A DNA stretch of 11,961 nt from DATJSJ01 sp035504175 (lineage in GTDB: Bacteria; Pseudomonadota; Alphaproteobacteria; Acetobacterales; Acetobacteraceae). Below, piece after piece: positions 1 through 6,904 of the stretch (within the stretch, counting starts at the first letter, position 1; each line of letters opens with the position of its first letter). The position numbers were made by a program, and so were the translations under genes. Where the stretch lies: contig DATJSJ010000100.1 of the NCBI GenBank assembly GCA_035504175.1, forward strand, positions 1 to 11,961. Direction: 5' to 3'. The notes below the pieces were generated by a model. The model searched no databases, had not been told where the DNA came from, and saw nothing but the letters and a program-made list of their open reading frames with translations.

Positions 1-902
1 TTGAGCGGCTGCGCCTCGACGCCGAGATAGCCGCGCGTCACATGGCCGTTCTTCTCGAGCGCCGCCACCACGGTCTTGACCGTGTTGGACGGGATCGCGA
101 AGCCGATGCCGATGCTGCCGCCGGTCGGCGACAGGATCGCGGTATTGACGCCGATCACCTTGCCGTCCTGGGTGAACAGCGGGCCGCCAGAGTTGCCGCG
201 GTTGATCGGGGCGTCGATCTGGATGAAGGAATCGTAAGGACCATCGCCGATATCCCGGCCGCGCGCCGAGACGATGCCGGCGGTCACCGTGCCGCCGAGC
301 CCGTACGGGTTACCGACCGCGACCACCCACTGGCCGACCCGCACGTCATTGGAGTTGCCGAGCTGCAGGAACGGCAGCTTATGGTCGGCATGCACCCGCA
401 ACAGCGCAAGGTCGGTCTTCGGATCAGTGCCGATGATCTTGGCCTTGACGTTGGTGCCGTCATCCAGCGTCACGTAGACCGACTTCGCGTCCTTCACCAC
501 GTGGTTGTTGGTGACCACCAGCCCGTCGGCGCTGATGATGAAGCCTGATCCGCGCGCCTCGACCGCCTCCTGCTGCTGCGGCGCGAAGGGGAAGAACTGG
601 CGGAAGGGGAGCGGAATCTGCTCGCCCTGCATGTCGGCCGGGACCTGCTTCAGATGTGTGGTGATCGACACCACGGCCGGCTTCACCTGCGCCACCAGGT
701 CGGCGAAGTCCGGAATGAGGTGCGAGCTCGGAACGGGCTGAATGGCGCCGTTCTGAGTCGTGGTCTGGCCCTGGGTCGTGGCGGGGCCGGCGGCGAAAAC
801 GTCATGCCCGGCGGCGTAGCCACCGAGCGCGGTGCCGGCCAGCAGCGCCGCGGCAAGTGTCAGGCGCCAGTGGCGCCGCTTTCCGTGATCGTCACGCGTC
901 AT
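1..902 (-). CDS. DegP/HtrA-type periplasmic serine protease (3' end outside window)
   Basis: This is a trypsin-like Do-family protease that degrades misfolded envelope proteins. I translated it directly: 300 codons are visible and the frame is open to the window edge. An N-terminal hydrophobic stretch (about residues 12-38, with a basic start KRRHWR) is a signal peptide or membrane anchor. The catalytic triad is complete: His134 in TNNHVV, Asp164 in TDLALL and Ser238 in GNSGGP. The oxyanion region and the GIGFAIPS strand (265-272) are typical of DegP/MucD/DegQ. The protease domain ends near residue 290 and the PDZ domains are expected beyond position 1. ATG at 902 was chosen because AAAGGG (910-915) lies 7 nt upstream; the ATG at 909 hits a stop after five codons. 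The family is certain; the exact paralogue (DegP, DegQ or MucD) cannot be decided without the C-terminus. The tRNA gene on the opposite strand is upstream. Confidence 0.95.
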   Translation of the reverse strand, partial: MTRDDHGKRRHWRLTLAAALLAGTALGGYAAGHDVFAAGPATTQGQTTTQNGAIQPVPSSHLIPDFADLVAQVKPAVVSITTHLKQVPADMQGEQIPLPFRQFFPFAPQQQEAVEARGSGFIISADGLVVTNNHVVKDAKSVYVTLDDGTNVKAKIIGTDPKTDLALLRVHADHKLPFLQLGNSNDVRVGQWVVAVGNPYGLGGTVTAGIVSARGRDIGDGPYDSFIQIDAPINRGNSGGPLFTQDGKVIGVNTAILSPTGGSIGIGFAIPSNTVKTVVAALEKNGHVTRGYLGVEAQPL

Positions 903-1081
903 CGTCCATCCCTTTACTGATACTCGATGCGGCGCCGACGCGCCGAGACGGGTGGTAAATGAGGCCGAGGGGTGAACATTGCTGTGTCGCCACGGTGAAA
1001 CCCGCTTCATTTGCGGCTCGATGCCTGCCGCTACGGGCTCCCCGCTGGCCGGCGGCGGCAATGCCCGAAGGCGCGCCACCG

Positions 1082-1111
1082 CGCTGGCCAGCCCAGGCCG
1101 CAGATTGTAAA
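1082..1111 (+). promoter_or_regulatory. possible promoter of tRNA-Thr
   Basis: A -10-like TGTAAA (1106-1111, 4 of 6 consensus bases) lies 10 nt before the first tRNA base. A weak -35-like CTGGCC (1084-1089) sits 16 nt further upstream. The position is right for a stable-RNA promoter with a very short leader, but the -35 is poor. The rest of the 219-bp gap between the protease start and the tRNA shows no gene and no convincing protease promoter. Confidence 0.3.
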
Positions 1112-1121
1112 CCCGACGCGG

Positions 1122-1196
1122 GCTGGGGTGGCCGAGCGGCTAGGCACCTGATTTGTAATCAGGCTCACGCAGGTTCGAATCCTGTCCCCAGCACCA
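1122..1196 (+). tRNA. tRNA-Thr, anticodon UGU
   Basis: The full cloverleaf folds by eye. The acceptor stem GCTGGGG (1122-1128) pairs with CCCCAGC (1186-1192). The D stem is GCC/GGC around a nine-base loop containing GG. The anticodon stem CCTGA/TCAGG encloses the loop TTTGTAA, giving anticodon TGT at 1154-1156 (reads ACA, threonine). The variable loop is five bases. The T stem GCAGG/CCTGT (one G-U pair) encloses TTCGAAT. The discriminator is A1193, and CCA is encoded at 1194-1196. It stands alone; no other tRNA is adjacent. Confidence 0.97.
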
Positions 1197-1280
1197 TCCC
1201 GGAGCGCGACCTGCAGGCGCAACGCGCATACAGCCGCCCGGATGTTTGCCGACGCGCAAGGACGTCGGTCCGGCCCGGCA

Positions 1281-1300
1281 GGCAGGCCCGGCGGCCTGCC
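1281..1300. terminator. GC-rich hairpin between tRNA-Thr and emrB, possible terminator
   Basis: A perfect 7-bp stem GGCAGGC (1281-1287) / GCCTGCC (1294-1300) encloses a 6-nt loop. It lies between the end of the tRNA and the convergent end of emrB, where a terminator is expected. There is no T-run on either side, so intrinsic termination is uncertain. A second hairpin, CGGCGGC/GCCGCCG with a 7-nt loop, lies at 1331-1351. Nothing else is seen in 1197-1371. Confidence 0.35.
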
Positions 1301-1371
1301 TTCCGCCGGACCCGCCCGCCCGGACTCCGACGGCGGCAGGAGACGCCGCCGCCGGGCCGCCGGAACAGCGT

Positions 1372-2949
1372 TCAGTGCGCGGTGACGGGTCCGGCCGCGG
1401 GCTTCGGGCGCGGCATCAGCAGCAGCGCCACGACGGAAACCAGCAGCACCACGCCCATGCCGAAGAAACAATCGCTGTAGGTCATCGTGAAGGCTTCCCG
1501 CCGCACCAGCGCCTGCAGCTCGGCCATCGCCTGCGGCATGGCAAGACTCGCCGCCGTGCCCTTGGCCACGAACATCGCCGCCGTGTCATGCAGCCAGCGC
1601 TGCACCAGCGCGCTGTCTATCGTCACCCGCTCCGAGATGATCTCGTAGTGGTAGTGCTCGCGGATCGTGGTCACGGTCGACAGCATGGCGATGCCGAGTG
1701 AGCCGCCGAGATTGCGCGCGATGTTGAACAGCGCCGAGACGTCCGCCTGGTTCTCCCGCTTCACCCCGCCGGTCGCGAGTGCCGAGAGCGGCACGATGAT
1801 GAAGGGCTGGCCCAGCGCCCGCACCAGCTGCGGGATCCGCAGCTGCGGCTCCGCCGTGTCATGTGACATGTAGCCGTTCATTAGGCAGGAGATGCCGAAC
1901 AGGATGAAGCCGAAGGCGACCAGCAGGCGCGGGTCGAAGCGGCGCATGAAGCGCGGCACGAAGGGGATGATCAGGAGCTGCGGCGCGCCCGCCCACATGA
2001 TCACCTCGCCGATCTGCTGCGCGTTGTAGTGCTGCACCTGGCCGAGATAGACCGGCAGCAGATAGACCGAGCCGTACAGTCCGATACCCATGATCAGACC
2101 GAGCGCGGTCGAGGCGCCGACGCTGCGCTGCCCGAGCAGCTTCAGGTTGATGAACGGCTCGCGCCGCAGGAACTCGATCGCGATGAACACCGGGATGCAG
2201 ATTGCCGCGACCAGGGTCGCGTAGCGGATCCACTCGGCGGTGAACCAGTCCTGCCGCTCGCCCTCTTCCAGCACGCTGATCAGCGAGCCGAGCCCGGCGG
2301 CCATGAACAGGATGCCGAACCAGTCGCCGCGCCGCAGCAGGTGAAGCTGCATCTTCTCCTGATCGAGCCCGTACCAGATCGACCAGATCAGCAACACGCC
2401 CGGCAGCAGGTTGACGTAGAAGATCCACTGCCACGACCAGGTGTCGGTGAGCCAGCCGCCGATCGTCGGCCCGATCGCCGGCGCGAAGGTCGCGGTCACG
2501 CCGAACAGCGCCAGTCCGGCGGGCTGTTTCGCCGGCGGCAGCTTGCGCAGGATGATCGACAGCGCGATCGGGATCAGCACGCCGCCGGTGAAGCCCTGGC
2601 CGACGCGGAACACGATCATCTCGGAGAGATTGGTCGCGGTGCCGCACAGCATCGAGAACACCAGAAACAGCGCCGCATTGACCAGCAGATAGCGCCGCAG
2701 CGAGAACACGCGCGACAGCCAGCCGGTCAGCGGAATGACGATGATCTCGGCAACCAGATAGGCCGTGGAGATCCAGCTTCCCTCATCGAGCGAGGCGGCC
2801 AGCCCGCCCTGAATATCCTGCAGCGAGGCGTTGGTGATCTGGATGTCCAGCACCGCCATGAAGGCGCCGAGCACGGCGCCCAGCACGGCGATCCAGTCGC
2901 GCAGCGACACGTCGTCACTGCGCACCGGCAGCGTGGCGGCCGAACTCAT
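1372..2949 (-). CDS. emrB: EmrB-type multidrug efflux transporter, MFS DHA2 (14-TM) family
   Basis: This 525-residue inner-membrane proton/drug antiporter is of normal length for the DHA2 family. The residue pattern shows many hydrophobic segments. Family motifs are visible: the D1-type motif around AVLDIQITNASL (32-43), motif A as GWLSRVFSLRR (76-86) after the second membrane segment, and the antiporter motif C, which contains FAPAIGPTIGG (155-165). A large soluble loop lies near the C-terminus, before a final membrane segment. The start ATG at 2949 overlaps the emrA stop as ATGA, so the two are translationally coupled. With EmrA it should form a pump that exports hydrophobic drugs, fatty acids or uncouplers through a TolC-type channel; no outer-membrane gene is in this window. 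Substrate is not predictable. The same reading frame stays open upstream across emrA, but that part is non-coding. Confidence 0.95.
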   Translation of the reverse strand: MSSAATLPVRSDDVSLRDWIAVLGAVLGAFMAVLDIQITNASLQDIQGGLAASLDEGSWISTAYLVAEIIVIPLTGWLSRVFSLRRYLLVNAALFLVFSMLCGTATNLSEMIVFRVGQGFTGGVLIPIALSIILRKLPPAKQPAGLALFGVTATFAPAIGPTIGGWLTDTWSWQWIFYVNLLPGVLLIWSIWYGLDQEKMQLHLLRRGDWFGILFMAAGLGSLISVLEEGERQDWFTAEWIRYATLVAAICIPVFIAIEFLRREPFINLKLLGQRSVGASTALGLIMGIGLYGSVYLLPVYLGQVQHYNAQQIGEVIMWAGAPQLLIIPFVPRFMRRFDPRLLVAFGFILFGISCLMNGYMSHDTAEPQLRIPQLVRALGQPFIIVPLSALATGGVKRENQADVSALFNIARNLGGSLGIAMLSTVTTIREHYHYEIISERVTIDSALVQRWLHDTAAMFVAKGTAASLAMPQAMAELQALVRREAFTMTYSDCFFGMGVVLLVSVVALLLMPRPKPAAGPVTAH

Positions 2950-4109
2950 GACGCGGTGCCCGCATGCCGGTCGGAGCGGGTATCGACATCGGCCTCGACC
3001 GAGAGGCCGGGGCGCAGCCGGCTGACCAGCGGATCGGTCGGATCGAGGCGGATCTTCACCGGCACGCGCTGCACGATCTTGGTGAAGTTGCCGGTCGCGT
3101 TCTCCGGCGGCAGCAGCGCGAACTGCGAGCCCGAGCCGGGCGAGAGACTGTCCACCGTGCCTTCGAAGGTATGGTCGGGAAAGGTATCGACGTCCACCGC
3201 CACCTTTTCGCCCGCCACCATGTGCGCGAGCTGTGTCTCCTTGAAATTGGCGACGACGTAGATGTTGCTGGCCATCGGTACGACCTGCATCAGCGCCGTG
3301 CCGGGCTGGACGTATTGACCGAGGCGCAGGCTGCGATCGCCGACCGTGCCGTCGACCGGGGCAGTCAGCACCGTGTAGGACAGATTGAGCGCGGCCTGCT
3401 GCTCGGCGGCGCGATCCGCGGCCAACGTCGCCTGCGCCATGGTCCGCTGCGTCTTCAGCACATCCACCTGCTGCTCCGCCGCCGCGAGGCCGGCCCGGTC
3501 GCGCTGCAGCAACGCCGCCTTCTCGCGGATGTCGGACGCGGAGCGCTGCGCGCTCTGCACCGTGCCGGCGCCGGTCCGCGCCAGGTTGGCGTAGCGCCGG
3601 TAATCCTGGTCGGCGAAGGTCAGCGCCGCCTCGTCCGCCTCGATATTGGCATTCTGCTGCGCGATCGTGGATTGCTGCAGCGCGACCTGGGCGTCGATGT
3701 TGCGGATCTGCGCCGCGGCGTTCTCCACCGTGGCATGCGCCTTGTCGAGGGCGGCGCGGAAGTCGCGGTCGTCGATTCGGGCAAGCACCTGCCCCGCCTT
3801 CACCCGCTGGTTGTCGCCTACGCCGACCTCCGAGATGTAGCCGGTGACGCGGGGGCTGATCGTCACGCTGTCGGACTGCAGATAGGCGTCGTCCGTGCCC
3901 TCGATGAACCGCCCCACCGTCCACCAGCGCTGCGCATAGAGCCCGGCGCCGGTCAGCAAGGCGATGGCAGCCGAGCCGAACAGCAGCGGGCGCAACAGCG
4001 CGCCAAGTCGCGGCCGCGGTCGGGCGATGACCGGGGTCTTCAGCGTGATGGCCGCCGCCTCCGACCTCAGGCTCGCATCTTCGCTCCAGGCAGGAATCGG
4101 TTGGTCCAT
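2946..4109 (-). CDS. emrA: EmrA-type membrane fusion protein (HlyD family)
   Basis: This 387-residue periplasmic adaptor links EmrB to an outer-membrane channel. It has a short cytoplasmic N-terminus, one membrane segment (about 38-60) and then the first half of the biotinyl-lipoyl domain (72-113; TDDAYLQSD followed by SPRVTGYISEV and VKAGQVLARIDD). A long alanine/glutamine-rich coiled-coil hairpin follows (114-240), then the second lipoyl half (245-278; LTAPVDGTVGDRSL) and a beta-barrel (283-376) with the EmrA hallmark SQFALLPPENATGNFTKIVQ (328-347). ATG at 4109 is supported by GAGG six nt upstream (4116-4119). The gene is first in a two-gene operon with emrB and is divergent from the TetR gene, whose product probably represses it. 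Confidence 0.95.
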   Translation of the reverse strand: MDQPIPAWSEDASLRSEAAAITLKTPVIARPRPRLGALLRPLLFGSAAIALLTGAGLYAQRWWTVGRFIEGTDDAYLQSDSVTISPRVTGYISEVGVGDNQRVKAGQVLARIDDRDFRAALDKAHATVENAAAQIRNIDAQVALQQSTIAQQNANIEADEAALTFADQDYRRYANLARTGAGTVQSAQRSASDIREKAALLQRDRAGLAAAEQQVDVLKTQRTMAQATLAADRAAEQQAALNLSYTVLTAPVDGTVGDRSLRLGQYVQPGTALMQVVPMASNIYVVANFKETQLAHMVAGEKVAVDVDTFPDHTFEGTVDSLSPGSGSQFALLPPENATGNFTKIVQRVPVKIRLDPTDPLVSRLRPGLSVEADVDTRSDRHAGTAS

Positions 4110-4169
4110 GGGGAACCTCGACGTGGCAGGATGCTCTGGCGCGGGACGGGACGCCCCGTGGAAGCGGCC

Positions 4170-4198
4170 TTGACGTATTGTATCGGACAGTACATATC
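4170..4198. promoter_or_regulatory. emrA/tetR divergent promoter region with candidate TetR operator
   Basis: On the plus strand TTGACG (4170-4175) with a 17-nt spacer and CATATC (4193-4198) could drive tetR; the -10 is weak. On the minus strand TACAAT (4177-4182 read in reverse, 5 of 6 consensus) is a good -10 for emrA, though its -35 is poor. Between them lies the partial inverted repeat TGTA-N8-TACA (4179-4194), matching its own reverse complement at 10 of 16 positions. A repressor bound there would cover both promoters. This AT-richer patch stands out against the surrounding GC-rich DNA. Confidence 0.5.
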
Positions 4199-4229
4199 AA
4201 GCCCACGCTCGGATGAGCACGAGGACGTG

Positions 4230-4889
4230 ATGAACGTGGACATCGACGCGACGTGCCGGCCTCGCCTGGAAGCCCGACGCCGCGCCTTCCTGACGGCGGC
4301 GACCGAGGTGTTCCTCGAGAAAGGCTATTCGGCCGCCACCCTGGACGACGTGATCGCCCGCTCCGGCGGCTCGCGCCAGACGCTGTACTCTCTGTTCGGC
4401 GGCAAGCAGGGCCTGTTCGAGGCCCTGATGACGGACCGCTGCGGCAAGATCTTCGGGCCGCTCAGCCCGGAGGACCTGCTGGAACGGCCACCCGACGAGG
4501 TTCTGGTCGAGCTCGGCACCCGCTATCTCGAGGTGCTCACCTCACCCGAGGGCCTGGGCGTCTACCGCCTGGTGATCTCCGAGAGCCTGCGCATGCGGGA
4601 CGTGGCGGAGCGCTTCTGGGAGCTTGGCCCGGGCCGCAACCGTGCCCTGCTTGCCCGGTATTTCGAGCGGCAGACCGAGCGCGGCGCGCTCAAGGTCGCC
4701 AATCCGCAGGCCGCCGCGCATCAGTTCTGGGGCATGCTGCTCGGGCCGGTGCACGTGAAATGCCTGCTCGGCCTGCGCGAGCCGCCCGACGCCGCGGAAA
4801 TCGACACCATCGTGCGGGGCGCCGTCGCCCAGTTTCTCGACGGCTGCCGGCCGGATCATCGCACTGGCGACCGCCGGCCGACCGCCTGA
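4230..4889 (+). CDS. TetR/AcrR-family regulator, probable repressor of emrAB
   Basis: A 219-residue one-component regulator. The N-terminal TetR DNA-binding domain is clear: first helix around AFLTAATEVFLEKGYSAATL (19-38), then the helix-turn-helix at about 37-57 (DDVIARSGGSRQTLYSLFGG) and the usual KQGLFEALM continuation. The C-terminal ligand domain contains YRLVISE and a FWGMLLGP segment resembling the AefR-like TetR C-terminal family. ATG at 4230 was chosen because GAGG (4221-4224) lies five nt upstream and the TetR alignment starts shortly after; the frame is open far upstream but that is antisense to emrA. Divergence from emrA, with an operator-like palindrome between them, suggests autoregulated local repression relieved by pump substrates. 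The ligand is unknown. Confidence 0.92.
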   Translation: MNVDIDATCRPRLEARRRAFLTAATEVFLEKGYSAATLDDVIARSGGSRQTLYSLFGGKQGLFEALMTDRCGKIFGPLSPEDLLERPPDEVLVELGTRYLEVLTSPEGLGVYRLVISESLRMRDVAERFWELGPGRNRALLARYFERQTERGALKVANPQAAAHQFWGMLLGPVHVKCLLGLREPPDAAEIDTIVRGAVAQFLDGCRPDHRTGDRRPTA

Positions 4890-4896
4890 CCGCCCG

Positions 4897-4919
4897 GGCC
4901 GCGCCGCAATGGCGCGGCC
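4897..4919. terminator. bidirectional hairpin terminator between tetR and the F420-type oxidoreductase gene
   Basis: A perfect 9-bp stem GGCCGCGCC (4897-4905) / GGCGCGGCC (4911-4919) has a 5-nt loop. It fills the 45-bp gap between two convergent genes, 8 bp after the tetR stop and 15 bp after the other stop. There is no T-tract, so it may work with Rho or as a 3'-end stabiliser. The symmetric placement favours a shared terminator. Confidence 0.6.
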
Positions 4920-4934
4920 GCGCCGTCGCTCCGA

Positions 4935-5630
4935 TCAGGCGGGCGCGTTGAAACTGCCGGGACTGCCCGGCGTCGCCCGCCAGTTCGCCGTGCGGTCCGC
5001 ACTCGCCGCAGCCAGCGCACGCCGCACGCCTTCGGCGTCCAGATCGGCCGCGTAGACCGGCGTCCCGGGCTGCTGCCGCCAGGATTCGTCGAGCCCGCCG
5101 GCATCGACCGGGTCGAAGCCCAGCGCGTCGACCAGACTCATCACCGCCTGCTTCGACCGAGCATCATCCCCCGCCACCGGCAGCGCGATGCGGCCGGGCG
5201 TGCCCGCCGGCTTGCCGTGCTCCAGCAGATGCCGCGCATAGATGTTGTTGAACGCCTTGATGACCGGGTGACCGAGCTGGCGCTCGACCCAGCGACTCTC
5301 CGTCAGCCCCTCCTCGATCCCGGCAATGCGGCCGTCGCGCTGCCGCGGATAGTAGTTCCCGGTATCGACCACCGCGACCGCCGCCGGCACGTCACGGAAC
5401 AGGCCGGGTGGCAGGCTCGGGATATTCCTCTCGGGAATCGTGACCACGACCAGCTCGGCGCCGCGCACCGCGTCCGGGACCGCAACCGCGCGGGCGCCGG
5501 TCTCAGCCGCGAGCGCGGCAAGCGTCTCCGGTCCGCGTGAATTCGCCACCGCGACCTCATGACCGAGGGCGCGGAACCGCCGGGTCAGCGTGCCGCCGAT
5601 CTGGCCGGCGCCGATAATGCCGATGCGCAT
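4935..5630 (-). CDS. NADP-dependent oxidoreductase of the F420_oxidored (NADPH:F420 reductase-like) family
   Basis: A 231-residue protein with an N-terminal Rossmann fold: MRIGIIGAGQIGG gives the GxGxxG nucleotide motif (G7, G9, G12). N30-S31-R32 after the second strand is the pattern that binds the 2'-phosphate of NADP in this family. DTGNYYP (89-95) and IKAFNNI (124-130) are conserved in the family. Bacterial members mostly act without F420 and have no firmly assigned substrate, so the reaction is unknown. ATG at 5630 is decided by AAGGAG five nt upstream (5636-5641) and by the Rossmann motif starting at residue 2; the open frame continues 45 codons upstream to 5765 but is low-complexity and unlike the family. 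It is last in the minus-strand run after the Gfo/Idh/MocA gene, 155 bp downstream of it, so cotranscription is possible but not shown. Confidence 0.85.
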   Translation of the reverse strand: MRIGIIGAGQIGGTLTRRFRALGHEVAVANSRGPETLAALAAETGARAVAVPDAVRGAELVVVTIPERNIPSLPPGLFRDVPAAVAVVDTGNYYPRQRDGRIAGIEEGLTESRWVERQLGHPVIKAFNNIYARHLLEHGKPAGTPGRIALPVAGDDARSKQAVMSLVDALGFDPVDAGGLDESWRQQPGTPVYAADLDAEGVRRALAAASADRTANWRATPGSPGSFNAPA

Positions 5631-5648
5631 GCCTGCTCCTTCGCGCTT

Positions 5649-5700
5649 CCAGTTGCCATCCAGCGCTGAGCTGGGACCTTCGGCCCCCGCCGGCAACCGG
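5649..5700 (-). other. structured leader upstream of the F420-type gene
   Basis: Read on the minus strand, CCGGTTGCC (5700-5692) can pair with GGCAACTGG (5657-5649), nine pairs with one G-U. It encloses a second hairpin CCAGC/GCTGG with a 5-nt loop (5674-5660) and a competing stem GGGGCC/GGTCCC around GAA. The element ends 8 nt before the Shine-Dalgarno sequence. It matches no riboswitch consensus I know, and random pairing is easy in GC-rich DNA. Confidence 0.3.
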
Positions 5701-5785
5701 GTGGCTGACCGGGGCGCGGCCCGACCGGCCCCTTTCCCGCCCTCCCGCTGTCCTCGCCTGGCCAAGCCGAGCCGGGACGCGCCGG

Positions 5786-6802
5786 TCAGACCATGACCCC
5801 CTGCCCGGTCCGCGCCGCCTCCTCGATCGCCGCCAGCACCCGCGTGGCCGCCACCCCATCCTCCGCATCCGCGAGCAACGGCCCGTCGGAGACCACGGCA
5901 TCAACGAACCGGGCGATCGCCTCATACACGAAGCCGCCGATCCGCCCGGGTGCTGCCGGCGTCGCCCCGAAGAGATCCGTCGCGCGCAGCCCCTGGCCGG
6001 CAAACTTGCGAAACGCGGCGTTGTCCGCAGTGTTCACCTGCACCGCGCCGCGCTCGGCCACGATCTCGATCCGGAAATCGAACACCATCGGCGAATCCGC
6101 CGGCAGCACCCAACTGTTCTCCAGCGTCGCCACGGCACCGGAGCGGAACTCCAGCAACGCCAGATGCACATCCGCCGTAGCGATCCCCTGCGCCGCCAGA
6201 TGCCCGTCGCGCCGCACTGCCTGCACGCGTCGGATCTCGTCGCCGGTGATGAAACGCAGCGCGTCGACCGCGTGGCTGCCCAGGAACCACAGCGCCGAGG
6301 ACCGCGCCGCCCAGCTCAGCATCTCCCTCGCCACGAAGACGGTGTTGTTGAGCCGTGCCGCCAGGTGCAGCGGGCGGCCGATCTCACCACTGGCGATCGC
6401 CTCACGCGCCGCCACGATCGCGGGACTCACGCGATTGTGGAAATCGACCATCAGCTTTCGGCCGGAACGTCTGGCGGCTTCCGCGACCGCCTCGCTCTCC
6501 GCAACCGTCGTCGCAAGCGGCTTCTCGCTCATCACATGCTTCCCGGCCGCGAGCGCGGCGCGGATGATCTCGGCGTGAGCGAAGTCAGGGGTCGCCACCG
6601 TGACCGCTTCGATCTCCGGGTCGGCAACCAGCGCCTCCACCGTCGCATGCACGCGACGCGCGCCGTATCGCACCTTCATCGCCTCCGCACGCGCCGGATC
6701 GACGTCACAGACCGCCACCAGGTCGGCCTGCGGTAAGGTGGAGAGAACCTTGGCATGCTGGCTGCCCCAGAGCCCGGCTCCGACAATGCCGAATCCCGTC
6801 AT
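5786..6802 (-). CDS. Gfo/Idh/MocA-family NAD(P)-dependent sugar or polyol dehydrogenase
   Basis: A 338-residue oxidoreductase of normal family length. The N-terminal Rossmann fold has GIVGAGLWG (G8, G10, G13) and an acidic D34 at the end of the second strand (VCDVDPARAE), which favours NAD over NADP. ATPDFAH (70-76) and the family signature EKPLA (93-97, with Lys94) are present. The C-terminal alpha/beta domain has FHNR (121-124) and WFLGSHAVD (172-180), where His177 corresponds to the usual catalytic histidine region. It probably oxidises a sugar, inositol or related polyol taken up by the transporter encoded just upstream; the exact substrate cannot be read from the sequence. ATG at 6802 has GGAGG six nt upstream (6809-6813). 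It lies 102 bp after the permease stop, and that gap contains two strong hairpins. Confidence 0.93.
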   Translation of the reverse strand: MTGFGIVGAGLWGSQHAKVLSTLPQADLVAVCDVDPARAEAMKVRYGARRVHATVEALVADPEIEAVTVATPDFAHAEIIRAALAAGKHVMSEKPLATTVAESEAVAEAARRSGRKLMVDFHNRVSPAIVAAREAIASGEIGRPLHLAARLNNTVFVAREMLSWAARSSALWFLGSHAVDALRFITGDEIRRVQAVRRDGHLAAQGIATADVHLALLEFRSGAVATLENSWVLPADSPMVFDFRIEIVAERGAVQVNTADNAAFRKFAGQGLRATDLFGATPAAPGRIGGFVYEAIARFVDAVVSDGPLLADAEDGVAATRVLAAIEEAARTGQGVMV

Positions 6803-6839
6803 GCACTACCTCCGCGTCAATGGGACGGAAGACAAGGCC

Positions 6840-6881
6840 AGGGGCTCCGCCCCTGAACCCCGCCGGGGCCGGCGGCCCCGG
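6840..6881. repeat. tandem GC hairpins, REP-like intergenic element
   Basis: Two adjacent perfect inverted repeats lie here: AGGGGC-TCC-GCCCCT (6840-6854) and CCGGGGCC-GGC-GGCCCCGG (6863-6881). They lie between the second permease and the dehydrogenase gene. From memory, GGGGCTCCGCCCC(T/TGAACCCCG)-type units are dispersed between genes in several GC-rich alphaproteobacteria. Possible roles are a partial terminator or an mRNA-stabilising hairpin that lowers expression of the downstream enzyme genes relative to the transporter. Confidence 0.55.
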
Positions 6882-6904
6882 ACCCGCCTGAGAAAGATCA
6901 TCGG

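Noticed and set aside
1122..1196. tRNA-Thr as attachment site of a genomic island
   Set aside because: I see no integrase, transposase or direct repeat of the tRNA 3' end within the window.
1031..1471. Minus-strand open frame containing GDRIRTCVSLITNQVPSR
   Set aside because: This peptide is the antisense translation of the tRNA-Thr gene, a well-known false protein in automatic annotation; the rest is GC-driven open frame.
2950..4206. Upstream extension of the emrB frame, giving a 944-residue protein
   Set aside because: The extension is arginine/glycine-rich nonsense lying over emrA in another frame; EmrB homology begins at the ATGA overlap at 2949.
5649..5785. SAH, cobalamin or SAM-II riboswitch before the F420-type gene
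   Set aside because: The conserved core sequences I know for these classes are absent; only generic stems are seen.
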